Shown: positions 6,763 through 13,827 of the stretch, in pieces | Layout: each line of letters opens with the position of its first letter | How positions within the stretch are numbered: the first letter of the stretch is position 1 | NCBI GenBank assembly: GCA_023416745.1 | Contig: JAEZHF010000095.1 | Span: 1-28,287, forward strand | DNA: 28,287 nucleotides | Origin: Bacillota bacterium | GTDB taxonomy: Bacteria; Bacillota; Clostridia; Christensenellales; SZUA-584 | Direction: 5' to 3' | Program-made: the position numbers and the translations under genes | Notes under the pieces: model-generated | What the model was told of the DNA's origin: nothing | Database searches by the model: none | What the model saw: the letters and a program-made list of their open reading frames with translations, nothing else

Positions 6763-7800
6763 GTGGGGTTGCAAAAGGTCTATGCCGAGTTGGTGTTTCT
6801 GGATAATTTCACCGTCAATCTGCTGATCATACTGCTGGCCGGACTGCTGACCCGGGCAACGAGGCGGTGGGGCCGGTATGCGCTGGCCGCCGCTCTGGGC
6901 GGCATTTATGCCTGCATCGCGTTTGGCGTTCCGGCGGCAGGTATGCTGCCCATACGGGTATGTATCGGGTTGGCAATGGGGTTTACTGCGTTTTGGGCAC
7001 GGGGCGAGAGGGGTGCGTGGCGCAGTGTCTGCGCGTTCTGGGCGGCGTCTTTCTTATTGGCCGGTGCGGTGTATGCCGTGTCGGCGGCGTTTGGGGAAGC
7101 GGCATCAGCGGGCGGCGTGATGATTGTCCGCCCGCCCGCCCGGGCCATACTGCTGGGGCTGCTCACCGGCGCGGCAGTGACCGCGCTGCTGGCGCATATC
7201 CGGCGTCGCGCGCAGCAACGGGCCTACATCACGGTCAGCCTCACACTGGCGATGGGCAAACGTCATACGCAGGTCAAAGCATTAATCGACACAGGAAATC
7301 TCGCGCGGGAACCGCTAACGGGGCTAAGCGTGATTTTTTTAAGCCGAACGGCGGCAGGGGCGCTGCTGGAGCCGGCTCTGCTGCGTCTGCTGGACGGGAA
7401 CGCAATGCCGGAGACCGACCGGCTGCGCATCGTCCCGTGCGACACGGCGGCGGGCGGCGGCGTGTTCTGCGGCATCGAGATAGACAGCGCGGCGCTCAAA
7501 GGGGCGGCGGCAGGCGCGCGCGCTGTTGTTTGTCTCTCGCGGCGGCCCCTGCTGGATGGCTGCGGTGCAATCATAGGCGGCAAACTGATGGATGAGCTTG
7601 AGAAAGGAGCACGACATGAAGACGGCGATGTGGATGCGCAAACTGATGGCATGGGTGATGCTGCGGCTGAGGCTGAGCGAATGGACGGCGTATATCGGCG
7701 GCAGCGAGGCACTGCCCCCGCCGCTGACACGCGAGGAGGAGGACACGCTGCTCAGTCTGCTGAGCCGGGGCGACAAGACGGTGAGGCGCGCGCTGATTGA
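6763..7800 (+). CDS. spoIIGA: Sporulation sigma-E factor-processing peptidase SpoIIGA
   Basis: A membrane-embedded aspartic protease that activates pro-sigma-E in the mother cell. The N-terminus (QKVYAELVFLDNFTVNLLII) and about five hydrophobic segments (to residue ~150) match SpoIIGA. The soluble protease half starts near residue 160 and carries the catalytic triplet in ALIDTGNL. Homology appears to end near AIIGGKLMDELEKG, at about residue 285. The frame then stays open for another ~60 low-complexity residues inside sigE. The start may be GTG 6763 or TTG 6769; homologues begin close to KVYAE, which slightly favours 6769. sigE follows directly, the conserved spoIIG operon order. Confidence 0.9.
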   Translation: MGLQKVYAELVFLDNFTVNLLIILLAGLLTRATRRWGRYALAAALGGIYACIAFGVPAAGMLPIRVCIGLAMGFTAFWARGERGAWRSVCAFWAASFLLAGAVYAVSAAFGEAASAGGVMIVRPPARAILLGLLTGAAVTALLAHIRRRAQQRAYITVSLTLAMGKRHTQVKALIDTGNLAREPLTGLSVIFLSRTAAGALLEPALLRLLDGNAMPETDRLRIVPCDTAAGGGVFCGIEIDSAALKGAAAGARAVVCLSRRPLLDGCGAIIGGKLMDELEKGARHEDGDVDAQTDGMGDAAAEAERMDGVYRRQRGTAPAADTRGGGHAAQSAEPGRQDGEARAD

Positions 7801-8329
7801 GCGCAACCTGCGGCTCGTGGTCTACATCGCGCGCAAGTTTGAGAACACCGGCATCGGCATCGAAGACCTCGTCTCCATCGGCACCATCGGGCTCATCAAG
7901 GCGGTCAACACATTCGATGTGGATAAGAACATCAAGCTGGCCACCTACGCGTCGCGCTGCATCGAGAACGAGATACTGATGTATCTGCGGCGCAATTCGC
8001 GGGTGCGCTTCGAGGTGTCGTTCGATGAGCCGCTGAACGTGGACTGGGACGGCAACGAGCTGCTGCTGTCCGACATTTTGGGCACCGAGCCGGACGTGGT
8101 GTACACCGAGATTGAGGATGGCGTGGAGAAGGACCTGATGCAGGCGTGCATCGCCCGGTTGTGCGAGCGGGAGAAGACCATCATGGAGATGCGCTTCGGG
8201 CTGAACGGCCAGAAGGAGCGCACGCAAAAGCAGGTGGCGGATTGCCTTGGCATATCGCAGTCGTACATATCGCGGCTGGAGAAGCGCATCATCAAGCAGC
8301 TGCGTGTGGAAATCAGCAAAATCGTTTGA
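7616..8329 (+). CDS. sigE: RNA polymerase sporulation sigma factor SigE (pro-form)
   Basis: A 237-residue sigma-70-family factor for early mother-cell gene expression. The amphipathic pro-sequence (MKTAMWMRKLMAW...) is followed by YIGGSEALPPPL, the region processed by SpoIIGA in Bacillus. Region 2 is nearly invariant: ERNLRLVVYIARKFENTG, EDLVSIGTIGLIKAVNTF and LATYASRCIENEILMYLRR. Region 4 shows LGISQSYISRLEKRIIKQLR. The ATG at 7616 follows AAAGGAG; an earlier in-frame start at 7592 lacks this spacing. The gene lies inside the 3' part of the spoIIGA frame. A sigG gene does not follow as it does in Bacillus. Confidence 0.97.
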   Translation: MKTAMWMRKLMAWVMLRLRLSEWTAYIGGSEALPPPLTREEEDTLLSLLSRGDKTVRRALIERNLRLVVYIARKFENTGIGIEDLVSIGTIGLIKAVNTFDVDKNIKLATYASRCIENEILMYLRRNSRVRFEVSFDEPLNVDWDGNELLLSDILGTEPDVVYTEIEDGVEKDLMQACIARLCEREKTIMEMRFGLNGQKERTQKQVADCLGISQSYISRLEKRIIKQLRVEISKIV

Positions 8330-8334
8330 TTGTC

Positions 8335-8363
8335 TTGTAACAGCGCCGCACGGGAGGTATACT
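8335..8363 (+). promoter_or_regulatory. Promoter of the nitroreductase gene
   Basis: TTGTAA (8335-8340), a 17-bp spacer and TATACT (8358-8363) lie just after the sigE stop. A near-palindrome GGAAGTATTTCC begins near the expected transcription start. This suggests the nitroreductase is transcribed independently of the sporulation operon. Confidence 0.6.
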
Positions 8364-8399
8364 GGAACGGAAGTATTTCCCTGTCATCGGAGGCTGAAC

Positions 8400-9020
8400 T
8401 TGGACAAGACTTTCTGGGAAGCCGTGAAAGGGCGGCGCAGCGTGTACACCATCGACGATACCATTGTTGTGCCCGAGGCGCGCATCGAGCAGATCGCGGC
8501 GGACGCGCTGCTGCATATGCCCTCGCCCTACAACGCGCAGACGACCCGTCTGCAGCTGCTGTTCGGCGCGGCGCACAAGGCGCTGTGGGACATGACGCTG
8601 GACATACTGCGCGGTGTGACCAAGCCGGAGCGCTTCGCCGCCACGGAGGAGAAGATCAACACCAGCTTCAAGGCGGGCTACGGCACGGCTCTTTTTTATG
8701 TGGATAAGGACGCGGTGGCGGAGCTGATTGCACGGTTCCCGCGGTATACGGAGAAGTTTACGCTGTGGTCGCAGCATTCCTGCGCGATGCACCAGTTCGT
8801 AATGTGGGCGGCGCTGGAGGCGGAAGGCCTCGGTGCGTCGCTGCAGCACTACAACCCGCGGATCGACGACGCGGTGAAGCAGCGGTGGAACGTGCCGGAG
8901 GGCTGGGAGCTGGTGGCGCAGATGCCTTTCGGCCGGCCGACGGAGATGCCGGAGCGCAAGGACAAGCTGCCTGTAGCCCCAAGGCTGCTGGTGAGCAGTG
9001 ACGCGGGAGGTATGGTATGA
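8400..9020 (+). CDS. Nitroreductase family protein (Frm2/Hbn1-like)
   Basis: A 206-residue FMN-dependent oxidoreductase-type protein. FWEAVKGRRSVYTI at the N-terminus, PSPYNAQTTRLQLLFG, AGYGTALFYVD, WSQHSCAMHQFVMWAALEAEG and ASLQHYNPRID match the HBN1/FRM2 branch of short nitroreductases, linked in yeast and Lactococcus to redox or lipid signalling. TTG at 8400 is chosen because ATCGGAGG lies 8 nt upstream and the encoded sequence begins exactly where homologues begin. The open frame upstream of it overlaps sigE out of frame and is not real. The 3' end overlaps the next small gene by 4 bp. Confidence 0.88.
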   Translation: MDKTFWEAVKGRRSVYTIDDTIVVPEARIEQIAADALLHMPSPYNAQTTRLQLLFGAAHKALWDMTLDILRGVTKPERFAATEEKINTSFKAGYGTALFYVDKDAVAELIARFPRYTEKFTLWSQHSCAMHQFVMWAALEAEGLGASLQHYNPRIDDAVKQRWNVPEGWELVAQMPFGRPTEMPERKDKLPVAPRLLVSSDAGGMV

Positions 9021-9184
9021 GAGCGGTGCGGGGGATACTCGGCGCGCTGATCGCGCTGCTGGTGCTGTGGGTGGTGCTGGGATTGCTGCTGCGGCTTATG
9101 GCGCTGCTGTTCATCGTCGTGGTGCTGATGCTGGTGGGCGGCATCGCGGCGGCGGCGATATACACGGGGGTAAGACGACGGTAG
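9017..9184 (+). CDS. Small single- or double-pass membrane protein
   Basis: A 55-residue protein that is almost entirely hydrophobic. It starts MRAVRGILGALIALLVLWVV, continues through a second stretch (RLMALLFIVVVLMLVGG) and ends in the basic tail VRRR. The ATG overlaps the nitroreductase stop as ATGA, with GGGAGG 6 nt upstream, so translation is coupled. A terminator follows 25 bp later. No family is recognised. The short hydrophilic break (LLR) suggests two tight helices, or one long helix with a kink. Confidence 0.7.
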   Translation: MRAVRGILGALIALLVLWVVLGLLLRLMALLFIVVVLMLVGGIAAAAIYTGVRRR

Positions 9185-9209
9185 GTATACGGTGCTATTA
9201 GGATAAAAG

Positions 9210-9238
9210 GCTGTGCCGGAAATGGGCGCGGCTTTTTT
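9210..9238 (+). terminator. Rho-independent terminator after the nitroreductase operon
   Basis: GCTGTGCC (9210-9217) pairs with GGCGCGGC (9225-9232), including two G-U pairs, followed by six T. A very similar sequence recurs at 10444-10475. Confidence 0.75.
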
Positions 9239-9265
9239 CATGACACCAGTGACAACAACTATATT

Positions 9266-9414
9266 CTATCGAGAGAGATATTGCCTATCCTCAGTCTTGC
9301 TTTTAGCAAAAGCATCATTACCCCAAGGAAACCAGTCGACAGGGTTATGGGTGTACTGAAGAAGGTAGGTGAAGCTTCCTTGATTAGCCTATTCGTATAT
9401 TGCTTGTTTTGCAT
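9266..9414 (-). pseudogene. N-terminal remnant of a DUF255/YyaL-type thioredoxin-domain protein
   Basis: On the minus strand from ATG 9414 the translation reads MQNKQYTNRLIKEASP. After a -1 shift near 9368 it continues YLLQYTHNPVDWFPWGNDAF AKSKTEDRQ to a stop at 9266. This matches the very conserved opening of DUF255 proteins (RLxxExSPYLLQHxxNPVDWYPWGEEAF). Only about 48 of the usual several hundred residues remain, and the CHWCH-type active site that should follow is absent. It is a relic, not a functional gene. It ends 15 bp from the left direct repeat of the insert. Confidence 0.82.
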
Positions 9415-9517
9415 TGTAATCACTTCATAGTCGTTATGTCATGATTAGAGTGCCCATTTACTAAATATTTCAAAGATGATAAAATTCAAATTAACAAATT
9501 AATTAGGATAAAATTCT

Positions 9518-10156
9518 ATGGATTCATTTGATCATAATAAAATCATCAATGAAGTTGCATCAGAAGTCTTAAAACCTCAAGGATTACTCCGAAAAGGCAA
9601 ATCAAGAACTTGGATGGATGATAATGGTTGGTTTACCACGGTTGTTGAGTTTCAACCTTCAGGATTCTCAAAAGGCACATATTTAAACGTTGGTATTAGT
9701 TTTAATTGGTATAAAAAAGATTCTCTTTCTTTTGATTATGGTAGCAGAGAGAGTGAATTTGTTTTGGCTGATAACCCTGATGTATTTAGAGAATGTGTAA
9801 CCGAACTTGCAAAATACGGTTTGAATAAGGTTATAGAATACAGATCATTTCGTTCAGTAAAATTCGCCGAAAAAACCCTTCTCAAGAATTATTCAAATAA
9901 CCATAATCAAATGTGGAGACATTATCATCAGGGGATGATATGCATTCTATCCAGGAATTTAAGAAAGGCAGTAGTGTATTTCAATGAGGTCTTGAAAATA
10001 AAAAGTGATGTACAATACATTATTGATCTACAAGATGATGTAAAAACCATTCTGGGTACAATAAGCAACAATACATTAACATTATCATATATTGAAGACC
10101 TAATAAAGGAAACCCGCTCCAAGCTTAAATTGCCTGATGCCGAAATTTTGATTTAG
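9518..10156 (+). CDS. Orphan DUF4304-like protein of unknown function
   Basis: A 212-residue soluble protein, strongly AT-rich and unlike its neighbours in codon use. The N-terminal half (EVASEVLKPQGLLRKGKSRT, then WMDDNGWFTTVVEFQPSGFS and YLNVGISFNWY) resembles the DUF4304 pattern: an N-terminal helix, 'G-f-x-k-x-g-x-x-W', then Q-x-S and N-x-G strands. That family is common in accessory regions and has no assigned function. The C-terminal half (~125-212) is helical. The ribosome binding site is weak (TTAGGATAAAATTCT ATG). It lies within the insert bounded by direct repeats. No partner gene is present. The family call is by pattern only. Confidence 0.6.
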   Translation: MDSFDHNKIINEVASEVLKPQGLLRKGKSRTWMDDNGWFTTVVEFQPSGFSKGTYLNVGISFNWYKKDSLSFDYGSRESEFVLADNPDVFRECVTELAKYGLNKVIEYRSFRSVKFAEKTLLKNYSNNHNQMWRHYHQGMICILSRNLRKAVVYFNEVLKIKSDVQYIIDLQDDVKTILGTISNNTLTLSYIEDLIKETRSKLKLPDAEILI

Positions 10157-10203
10157 TTTTTATATTGATTTTTGAGGTTCTATTTCGCAACACGACACCA
10201 GTG

Positions 10204-10494
10204 TCACGTAATGTGACGCGCGGGGAGCGAAGAAGGTGCGTTTGCGGTGAAGGGAACAGGCGCGTGCCCCGGAGGGGTATTGCCGTTCCGTGTCGCATGC
10301 GTGCGCGTTGTCTCTGCGTTGACGGGCGGGTCTAGGGCCCCGCCCCTACGGAACGTCGCAGCAACGGCATTCATTTACAGCGGTAGCGAAGAATCTGTCA
10401 GCGGCGATTGCGGGGGGACAAAGGAGATAGGTATAAGATACAGGGCTGTGCCAGGGCGGGTGCGGCTTTTTTTGTTGCGTTCACTGGGGGTGTC
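10204..10494. repeat. GC-rich dispersed-repeat DNA and a second copy of the terminator-like hairpin
   Basis: No gene is seen. The stretch contains GACGGGCGGGTC followed by GGGCCCCGCCCCTACGG (10321-10352), of the hairpin-rich intergenic repeat type common in gut Clostridia. GCCGTTCCGT / ACGGAACG and TTGCCGTT / AACGGCA form nested inverted pairs between 10279 and 10369. GGCTGTGCC, GGTGCGGC and a T-run at 10444-10475 repeat the terminator at 9210-9238. Confidence 0.6.
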
Positions 10495-10988
10495 TGTCAT
10501 GCAGAGCGAAGCGAAGCCTCCCCTTCTAAGGCGCGCTGCCCATGGGATTCCTCGCAGGCTCGGAATGACAGCTGGTGTGATGGCACATCACCTGTTCCTT
10601 GCTGTCATGCAGAGCGGAGCGAAGCATCGCGTGCTACCCATGGGATTCCTCGCAGGCTCGGAATGACATAAGGGAGGGGTGCGTCCCCGTAACTCTGCTG
10701 TCATGCAGAGCGAAGCGAAGCATCCCCTTCTGGGGTGCGATGGACATGGGATTCCTCGCAGGCTCGGGATGACATAAGGGAAGGGTGCGTCCCCGTAACC
10801 CTGCTGTCATGCAGAGCGCAGCGAAGCATCCCCTTCTGAAATGTGCCACACATGGGATTCCTCGCAGGCTCGGAATGACAGCTGGTGTGATGGCGCATCA
10901 CCTGTTCCTTGCTGTCATGCAGAGCGAAGCGAAGCATCCCCTTCTTGCGTGCGATGGACACGGGATTCCTCGCAGGCTCGGAATGACA
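10495..10988 (+). repeat. Five-unit tandem array of hairpin repeats (REP/MITE-like)
   Basis: Units lie at 10495-10570, 10603-10668, 10699-10774, 10805-10880 and 10913-10988. Each starts TGTCATGCAGAGCG(A/C/G)AGCGAAGC and ends GATTCCTCGCAGGCTCGGAATGACA-like (one unit has GGGATGACA). The two ends are imperfect inverted repeats (TGTCAT...ATGACA), so each unit can fold as a hairpin. Linkers are of two kinds in the order A-B-B-A: A contains TGATGG-CACATCA, B contains GGGTGCGTCCCCGTAA. No coding content is supported; open frames on both strands are repeat translations. A short tail without features runs from 10989 to 11114. Confidence 0.9.
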
Positions 10989-11114
10989 TATGGGAGGTTG
11001 CGTCTTTTATGTTCCCTCAAAAAACCCGCCGGATATGAAAAGTTGAAAGGTTGTGAAATAAAATCTGTGGCATCATCAGGTCAAACGGCAACGACATGAT
11101 GAAAGGATAAGCCT

Positions 11115-11804
11115 ATGACGGAGAAGAAATCGTTTCAGATGTACAGGAGCAGCCGGGCGGCGATGGACTCGCTGTCCGATGAGGACAGGGGCAGGCTGCT
11201 GCGGGCGATATTTGCGTATGAGGACGGCGAAGAGGTGGAGCTGAGCGGCATGCTGCAAACCATCTTCCTGCTGATGACGGAACGGTTGGACAGCGACCGC
11301 GAGAGGTATTCGGAGACGTGCGCGCGCAACCGCACCAACGGCATGAAGGGCGGCAGGCCGTCCAAAAGCGGCGAAAGCCCGAAACCCGAAGGCCGTAAGC
11401 CGGAATCCGGCGAAACCGAAGAAAACCCGCGCGAACCCGGCGGTATTTCCGGTAAACCCAGAAAACCCGATACGGATATGGATATGGATATGGATATGGA
11501 TACGGATATGGATATGGATTATGTGTATAAGCGCGGCGGCCCGCCGCATACACACACCGCTTCTTCCAAACCCCGTTTTCAAAAGCCGTCTTTGGACGAC
11601 GTGAAGGCTTACTGTGCCCAGCGGGGCTGCGGCGTGGACGCTCAGCGCTTTGTGGACTTCTACGAGTCCAAGGGGTGGATGGTGGGCAAGTCGCCGATGA
11701 AGGACTGGCGGGCTTCCGTGCGCCTGTGGGAGCAGGACGCGCGCGGTGAGCCGGATAAGGATAACGGCAAGGTGATCGAATACAAGTACAGTGTGGTGTT
11801 GTGA
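11115..11804 (+). CDS. Phage-type replisome organiser (DnaD-like) with Asp-Met repeat linker
   Basis: A 229-residue three-part protein. The N-terminus (1-70: SFQMYRSSRAAMDSLSDED, RGRLLRAIFAYEDGEEVEL) resembles the N-terminal domain (DUF6291-like) of phage and ICE replication proteins. A hydrophilic linker (71-135) is rich in Lys, Pro and Glu and ends in (Asp-Met/Thr) repeats at 119-135, encoded by a GATATG hexamer microsatellite (11469-11519). The C-terminal ~60 residues (SLDDVKAYCAQRGCGVDAQR then FVDFYESKGWMVGKSPMKDW) match the short helical domain at the end of such proteins. The stop overlaps the ATG of the next gene (TGATG). Its predicted role is recruiting the DnaC-like loader to DNA. 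Confidence 0.78.
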   Translation: MTEKKSFQMYRSSRAAMDSLSDEDRGRLLRAIFAYEDGEEVELSGMLQTIFLLMTERLDSDRERYSETCARNRTNGMKGGRPSKSGESPKPEGRKPESGETEENPREPGGISGKPRKPDTDMDMDMDMDTDMDMDYVYKRGGPPHTHTASSKPRFQKPSLDDVKAYCAQRGCGVDAQRFVDFYESKGWMVGKSPMKDWRASVRLWEQDARGEPDKDNGKVIEYKYSVVL

Positions 11805-12490
11805 TGGAGCTGACATTTGCCAACGCGGTGCACTGCGACAAGTGCAACAACTCCGGCTTTGAGATGGTGGAGCAGGATGGAAGGAAGATGCTGGCAAAGT
11901 GTGTATGCGATGCGAAGCGGCATCTACTGATCGAGCTCAGTAAGTACGGCGCGGCGGATGCCATCAGCCGGTTCCGCTTCGACAACTTTGAGGCGGTGGA
12001 GGATTTCCAGAAGGGCATGCTGCAGCTGTGCAGGGACTTCATCGCGCAGGAGGAGAACCCGTTCCTGTACATCAGCGGCCAGACGGGGACGGGCAAGACG
12101 CACCTCGGAACGGCGGTGTGCGGGCATTTCATCGCGGGCGGGAAGAATACGCTGTACAACACGTTTAAGCAGCTGATGGGCGAGATGAAGAGCGCCGTCA
12201 ACGACGACGAGGCCTACCGCGACGTGCTGAACCGCTACGGAAATGCTTCGGTGCTGTATATCGACGACTTCATGAAGTTCCCGCCGACGGAAGCGGACAT
12301 CAAGCACGCGTTTGAGCTGATCAACCGGCGCGTGCTGAAACGGGGCACCACCGTGTTCACGTCCGAAAAGCCGCTGGAGGAAATCATCAAAATCGACGAG
12401 GCGTTGGGCGGGCGCATCAAGCAGCTGTGCGGGCGGTTCTGCCTATGCATTGATAAAAAGGAGGGGCGCAACTGGCGGCTGAAGGCGTGA
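11804..12490 (+). CDS. DnaC-like AAA+ helicase loader
   Basis: A 228-residue ATPase of the DnaC/DnaI/IstB class. The N-terminus has a probable zinc site (Cys11, Cys14, Cys33, Cys35: CDKC...CVC). The ATPase core follows: Walker A GQTGTGKT (92-99), Walker B VLYIDD (150-155), the sensor segment TTVFTSEKP, and an arginine-finger-like GGRIKQLCG. The ATG at 11804 overlaps the preceding stop by one base, so this is a two-gene operon. The pair is typical of prophage and ICE replication modules that load the host DnaB helicase. No other phage gene is nearby, so the module may be a relic or domesticated. Confidence 0.9.
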   Translation: MELTFANAVHCDKCNNSGFEMVEQDGRKMLAKCVCDAKRHLLIELSKYGAADAISRFRFDNFEAVEDFQKGMLQLCRDFIAQEENPFLYISGQTGTGKTHLGTAVCGHFIAGGKNTLYNTFKQLMGEMKSAVNDDEAYRDVLNRYGNASVLYIDDFMKFPPTEADIKHAFELINRRVLKRGTTVFTSEKPLEEIIKIDEALGGRIKQLCGRFCLCIDKKEGRNWRLKA

Positions 12491-12492
12491 AT

Positions 12493-12640
12493 GCGTGTGG
12501 GGTGCCAGGGCGGGTACGGAATCCACCCTGCATTCGACGTATTGACGGTGTGCGTTGTAGGGGACGGACACTGGCCGTCCCGCCCCGTCTGCGTGCTGGC
12601 AACATCACGGGCGGGGATGGAATACCGTTCTGCGTGAAAT
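12493..12640. repeat. Short GC-rich dispersed repeat between convergent genes
   Basis: GTGCCAGGGCGGGTACGG (12502-12519) matches the stretch at 10448-10465 (GTGCCAGGGCGGGTGCGG) at 17 of 18 bases. GGACGG...CCGTCC (12563-12580) is a hairpin of the 'TGTAGGGG-CGG' intergenic type also seen at 10321-10352. No coding support. Confidence 0.5.
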
Positions 12641-12653
12641 GCATCCGTTACGC

Positions 12654-13124
12654 CTACCGGCAGCCTTCCTGCCGCCGCCCCTGATAGGCCGCCTGCTCGC
12701 AGTCGAAGTCGTGCTTCTCCTCGTCGGTCTGGGGAAGCAGCGGCGGCACCTGCGCCTTGCTGCCGTCCGGCGCCATCGCGACGAACGTGAGCTTGGCGAC
12801 GTTGGTGACAATCACCGCGCCGGTGGTGAGGTTCTCCGCGCGGGCGGTCACCCTGGCCGTCATCGAGGTTCTGCCTGTCCAGATGAGCCTGGCCTCCACG
12901 CTCACCATCTCGCCCTGCCGCACGGGATGCCGGAATTCCAGCGCGTCCACGGCCACGGTGGCCACCTGGCAGTGGGAATGGCGCATGCAGCACAGCGCTC
13001 CGGCGATGTCCATCCAGTGCATCATCTGCCCGCCCAGCAGGTTGCCGAGCAGGTTGGTCATGCCGGGCAGCACCAGCTCCGTCATCACGACCTTGGTTTC
13101 TTCGGGCGTCTTTCCCTGTGACAT
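12654..13124 (-). CDS. Acyl-CoA thioesterase, hotdog fold (YciA/ACOT type)
   Basis: A 156-residue single-hotdog thioesterase. It starts at an ATG preceded by AAGGAGAG. The segment NLLGGQMMHWMDIAGALCCM contains the Gly-Gly-x-x-x-x-W-x-D active-site signature of the acyl-CoA thioesterase branch, and VATVAVDALEFRHPVRQGEM is the second conserved strand-loop. The expected reaction is hydrolysis of fatty acyl-CoA to free acid and CoA; chain length cannot be predicted. The C-terminal tail after residue ~120 is hydrophilic and variable. It is a stand-alone gene convergent with the dnaC-like gene. Confidence 0.92.
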   Translation of the reverse strand: MSQGKTPEETKVVMTELVLPGMTNLLGNLLGGQMMHWMDIAGALCCMRHSHCQVATVAVDALEFRHPVRQGEMVSVEARLIWTGRTSMTARVTARAENLTTGAVIVTNVAKLTFVAMAPDGSKAQVPPLLPQTDEEKHDFDCEQAAYQGRRQEGCR

Positions 13125-13167
13125 GCAGCTCTCCTTTGGTACTTTGGTATATATTCCAACTTACCGC

Positions 13168-13203
13168 AAAACGGGCAAGTAGGCAAGGGCTGCGCGCCGT
13201 TTT
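13168..13203. other. Long-range hairpin upstream of the thioesterase gene
   Basis: AAAACGG (13168-13174) and CCGTTTT (13197-13203) can pair, with GC-rich pairing possible inside and a T-run on the plus strand. There is no obvious plus-strand gene to terminate; it may simply insulate the DUF134 gene. Confidence 0.4.
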
Positions 13204-13353
13204 TTAAGGCTGGGAGCATGGCTGTGTGTGAAGACGCAGACACTGTAAAAAAGACATTCCGCATGACGCCGATTTGTTTGGCTTTACGGCGCGGAATATG
13301 TTAGAATATCCGGTGATAATGCGTTCAAAACGATGAGAGCATAGAGGCACAAT

Positions 13354-13794
13354 ATGACGAGACGAACAAAATGCAGGACAGTGGATTTTTTACCGCAAAC
13401 CGACAGCTTTTTGCCGGAGGGAAAAGACGGCAGCACCGCCACCACCGAATACGTGCTCAAGATCGAAGAGCTTGAAGCCATGCGCCTCAAAGACGTGGAA
13501 GAATTGTCTCAGGAAGAGTGCGCCGAAAAGATGAATGTCTCCCGGCAGACGTTTCAGAAGATCATTGACTCCGCACGAAAGAAGGTGGCGCTGGCGCTGA
13601 CCGGCGGCGCGGGCATCCGCATTGCGGGGGGCAGCTTTGTGACGAAGAAATGCAAGATCAAATGCATGAGCTGCGGGCACATCTATGAGCCGGGTTTTGA
13701 GGATGACAAGGTCGCGTGCCCCAATTGCGGCTCGCAGAAAATACAATGCATGCAAAAGAATACGCATTGTATGAAGTTGTGCTGGGAAGATTAA
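13354..13794 (+). CDS. DUF134 family HTH protein with C-terminal zinc ribbon
   Basis: A 146-residue predicted DNA-binding protein. The first ~80 residues match DUF134: RTKCRTVDFLPQTDSF, LKIEELEAMRLKDVEELSQE and the sigma-region-4-like helix pair ECAEKMNVSRQTFQKIIDSA. The C-terminus carries a zinc ribbon (KCMSCGHIYEPGFEDDKVAC then PNCGS) followed by further Cys and His residues (CMQKNTHCMKLC). DUF134 genes often sit near Fe-S or ParA/Mrp-type cofactor genes in anaerobes, but none is adjacent here. The start follows AGAGGCAC. It has its own terminator. Confidence 0.92.
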   Translation: MTRRTKCRTVDFLPQTDSFLPEGKDGSTATTEYVLKIEELEAMRLKDVEELSQEECAEKMNVSRQTFQKIIDSARKKVALALTGGAGIRIAGGSFVTKKCKIKCMSCGHIYEPGFEDDKVACPNCGSQKIQCMQKNTHCMKLCWED

Positions 13795-13827
13795 TATAGT
13801 TATCATCATTGTTATCATATATAAAAG

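Larger units (their letters stand above)
9242..10203. mobile_element. AT-rich insert flanked by 10-bp direct repeats
   Basis: GACACCAGTG occurs at 9242-9251 and again at 10194-10203; with one mismatch the match extends to 13 bp. Everything between is strongly AT-rich, and the sequence on both sides is GC-rich. The insert carries a broken DUF255 gene start and one intact ORF. No transposase or inverted terminal repeat was seen. The element boundaries are inferred from the repeats and the base composition. Confidence 0.55.

Noticed and set aside
10495..10988. Possible CRISPR array
   Set aside because: The repeated part is 66-76 bp, spacers are not unique (two linker types recur) and there are no cas genes.
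10247..11099. Several open frames on both strands across the repeat array, some over 80 codons
   Set aside because: They read through tandem hairpin repeats and give the same peptide in each unit (for example HAERSEAS, SQARND), with no ribosome binding sites or homology.
11076..12201. Long minus-strand frames opposite the DnaD/DnaC pair
   Set aside because: Antisense shadows of GC-rich genes; the Tyr-Pro repeats merely mirror the GATATG microsatellite.
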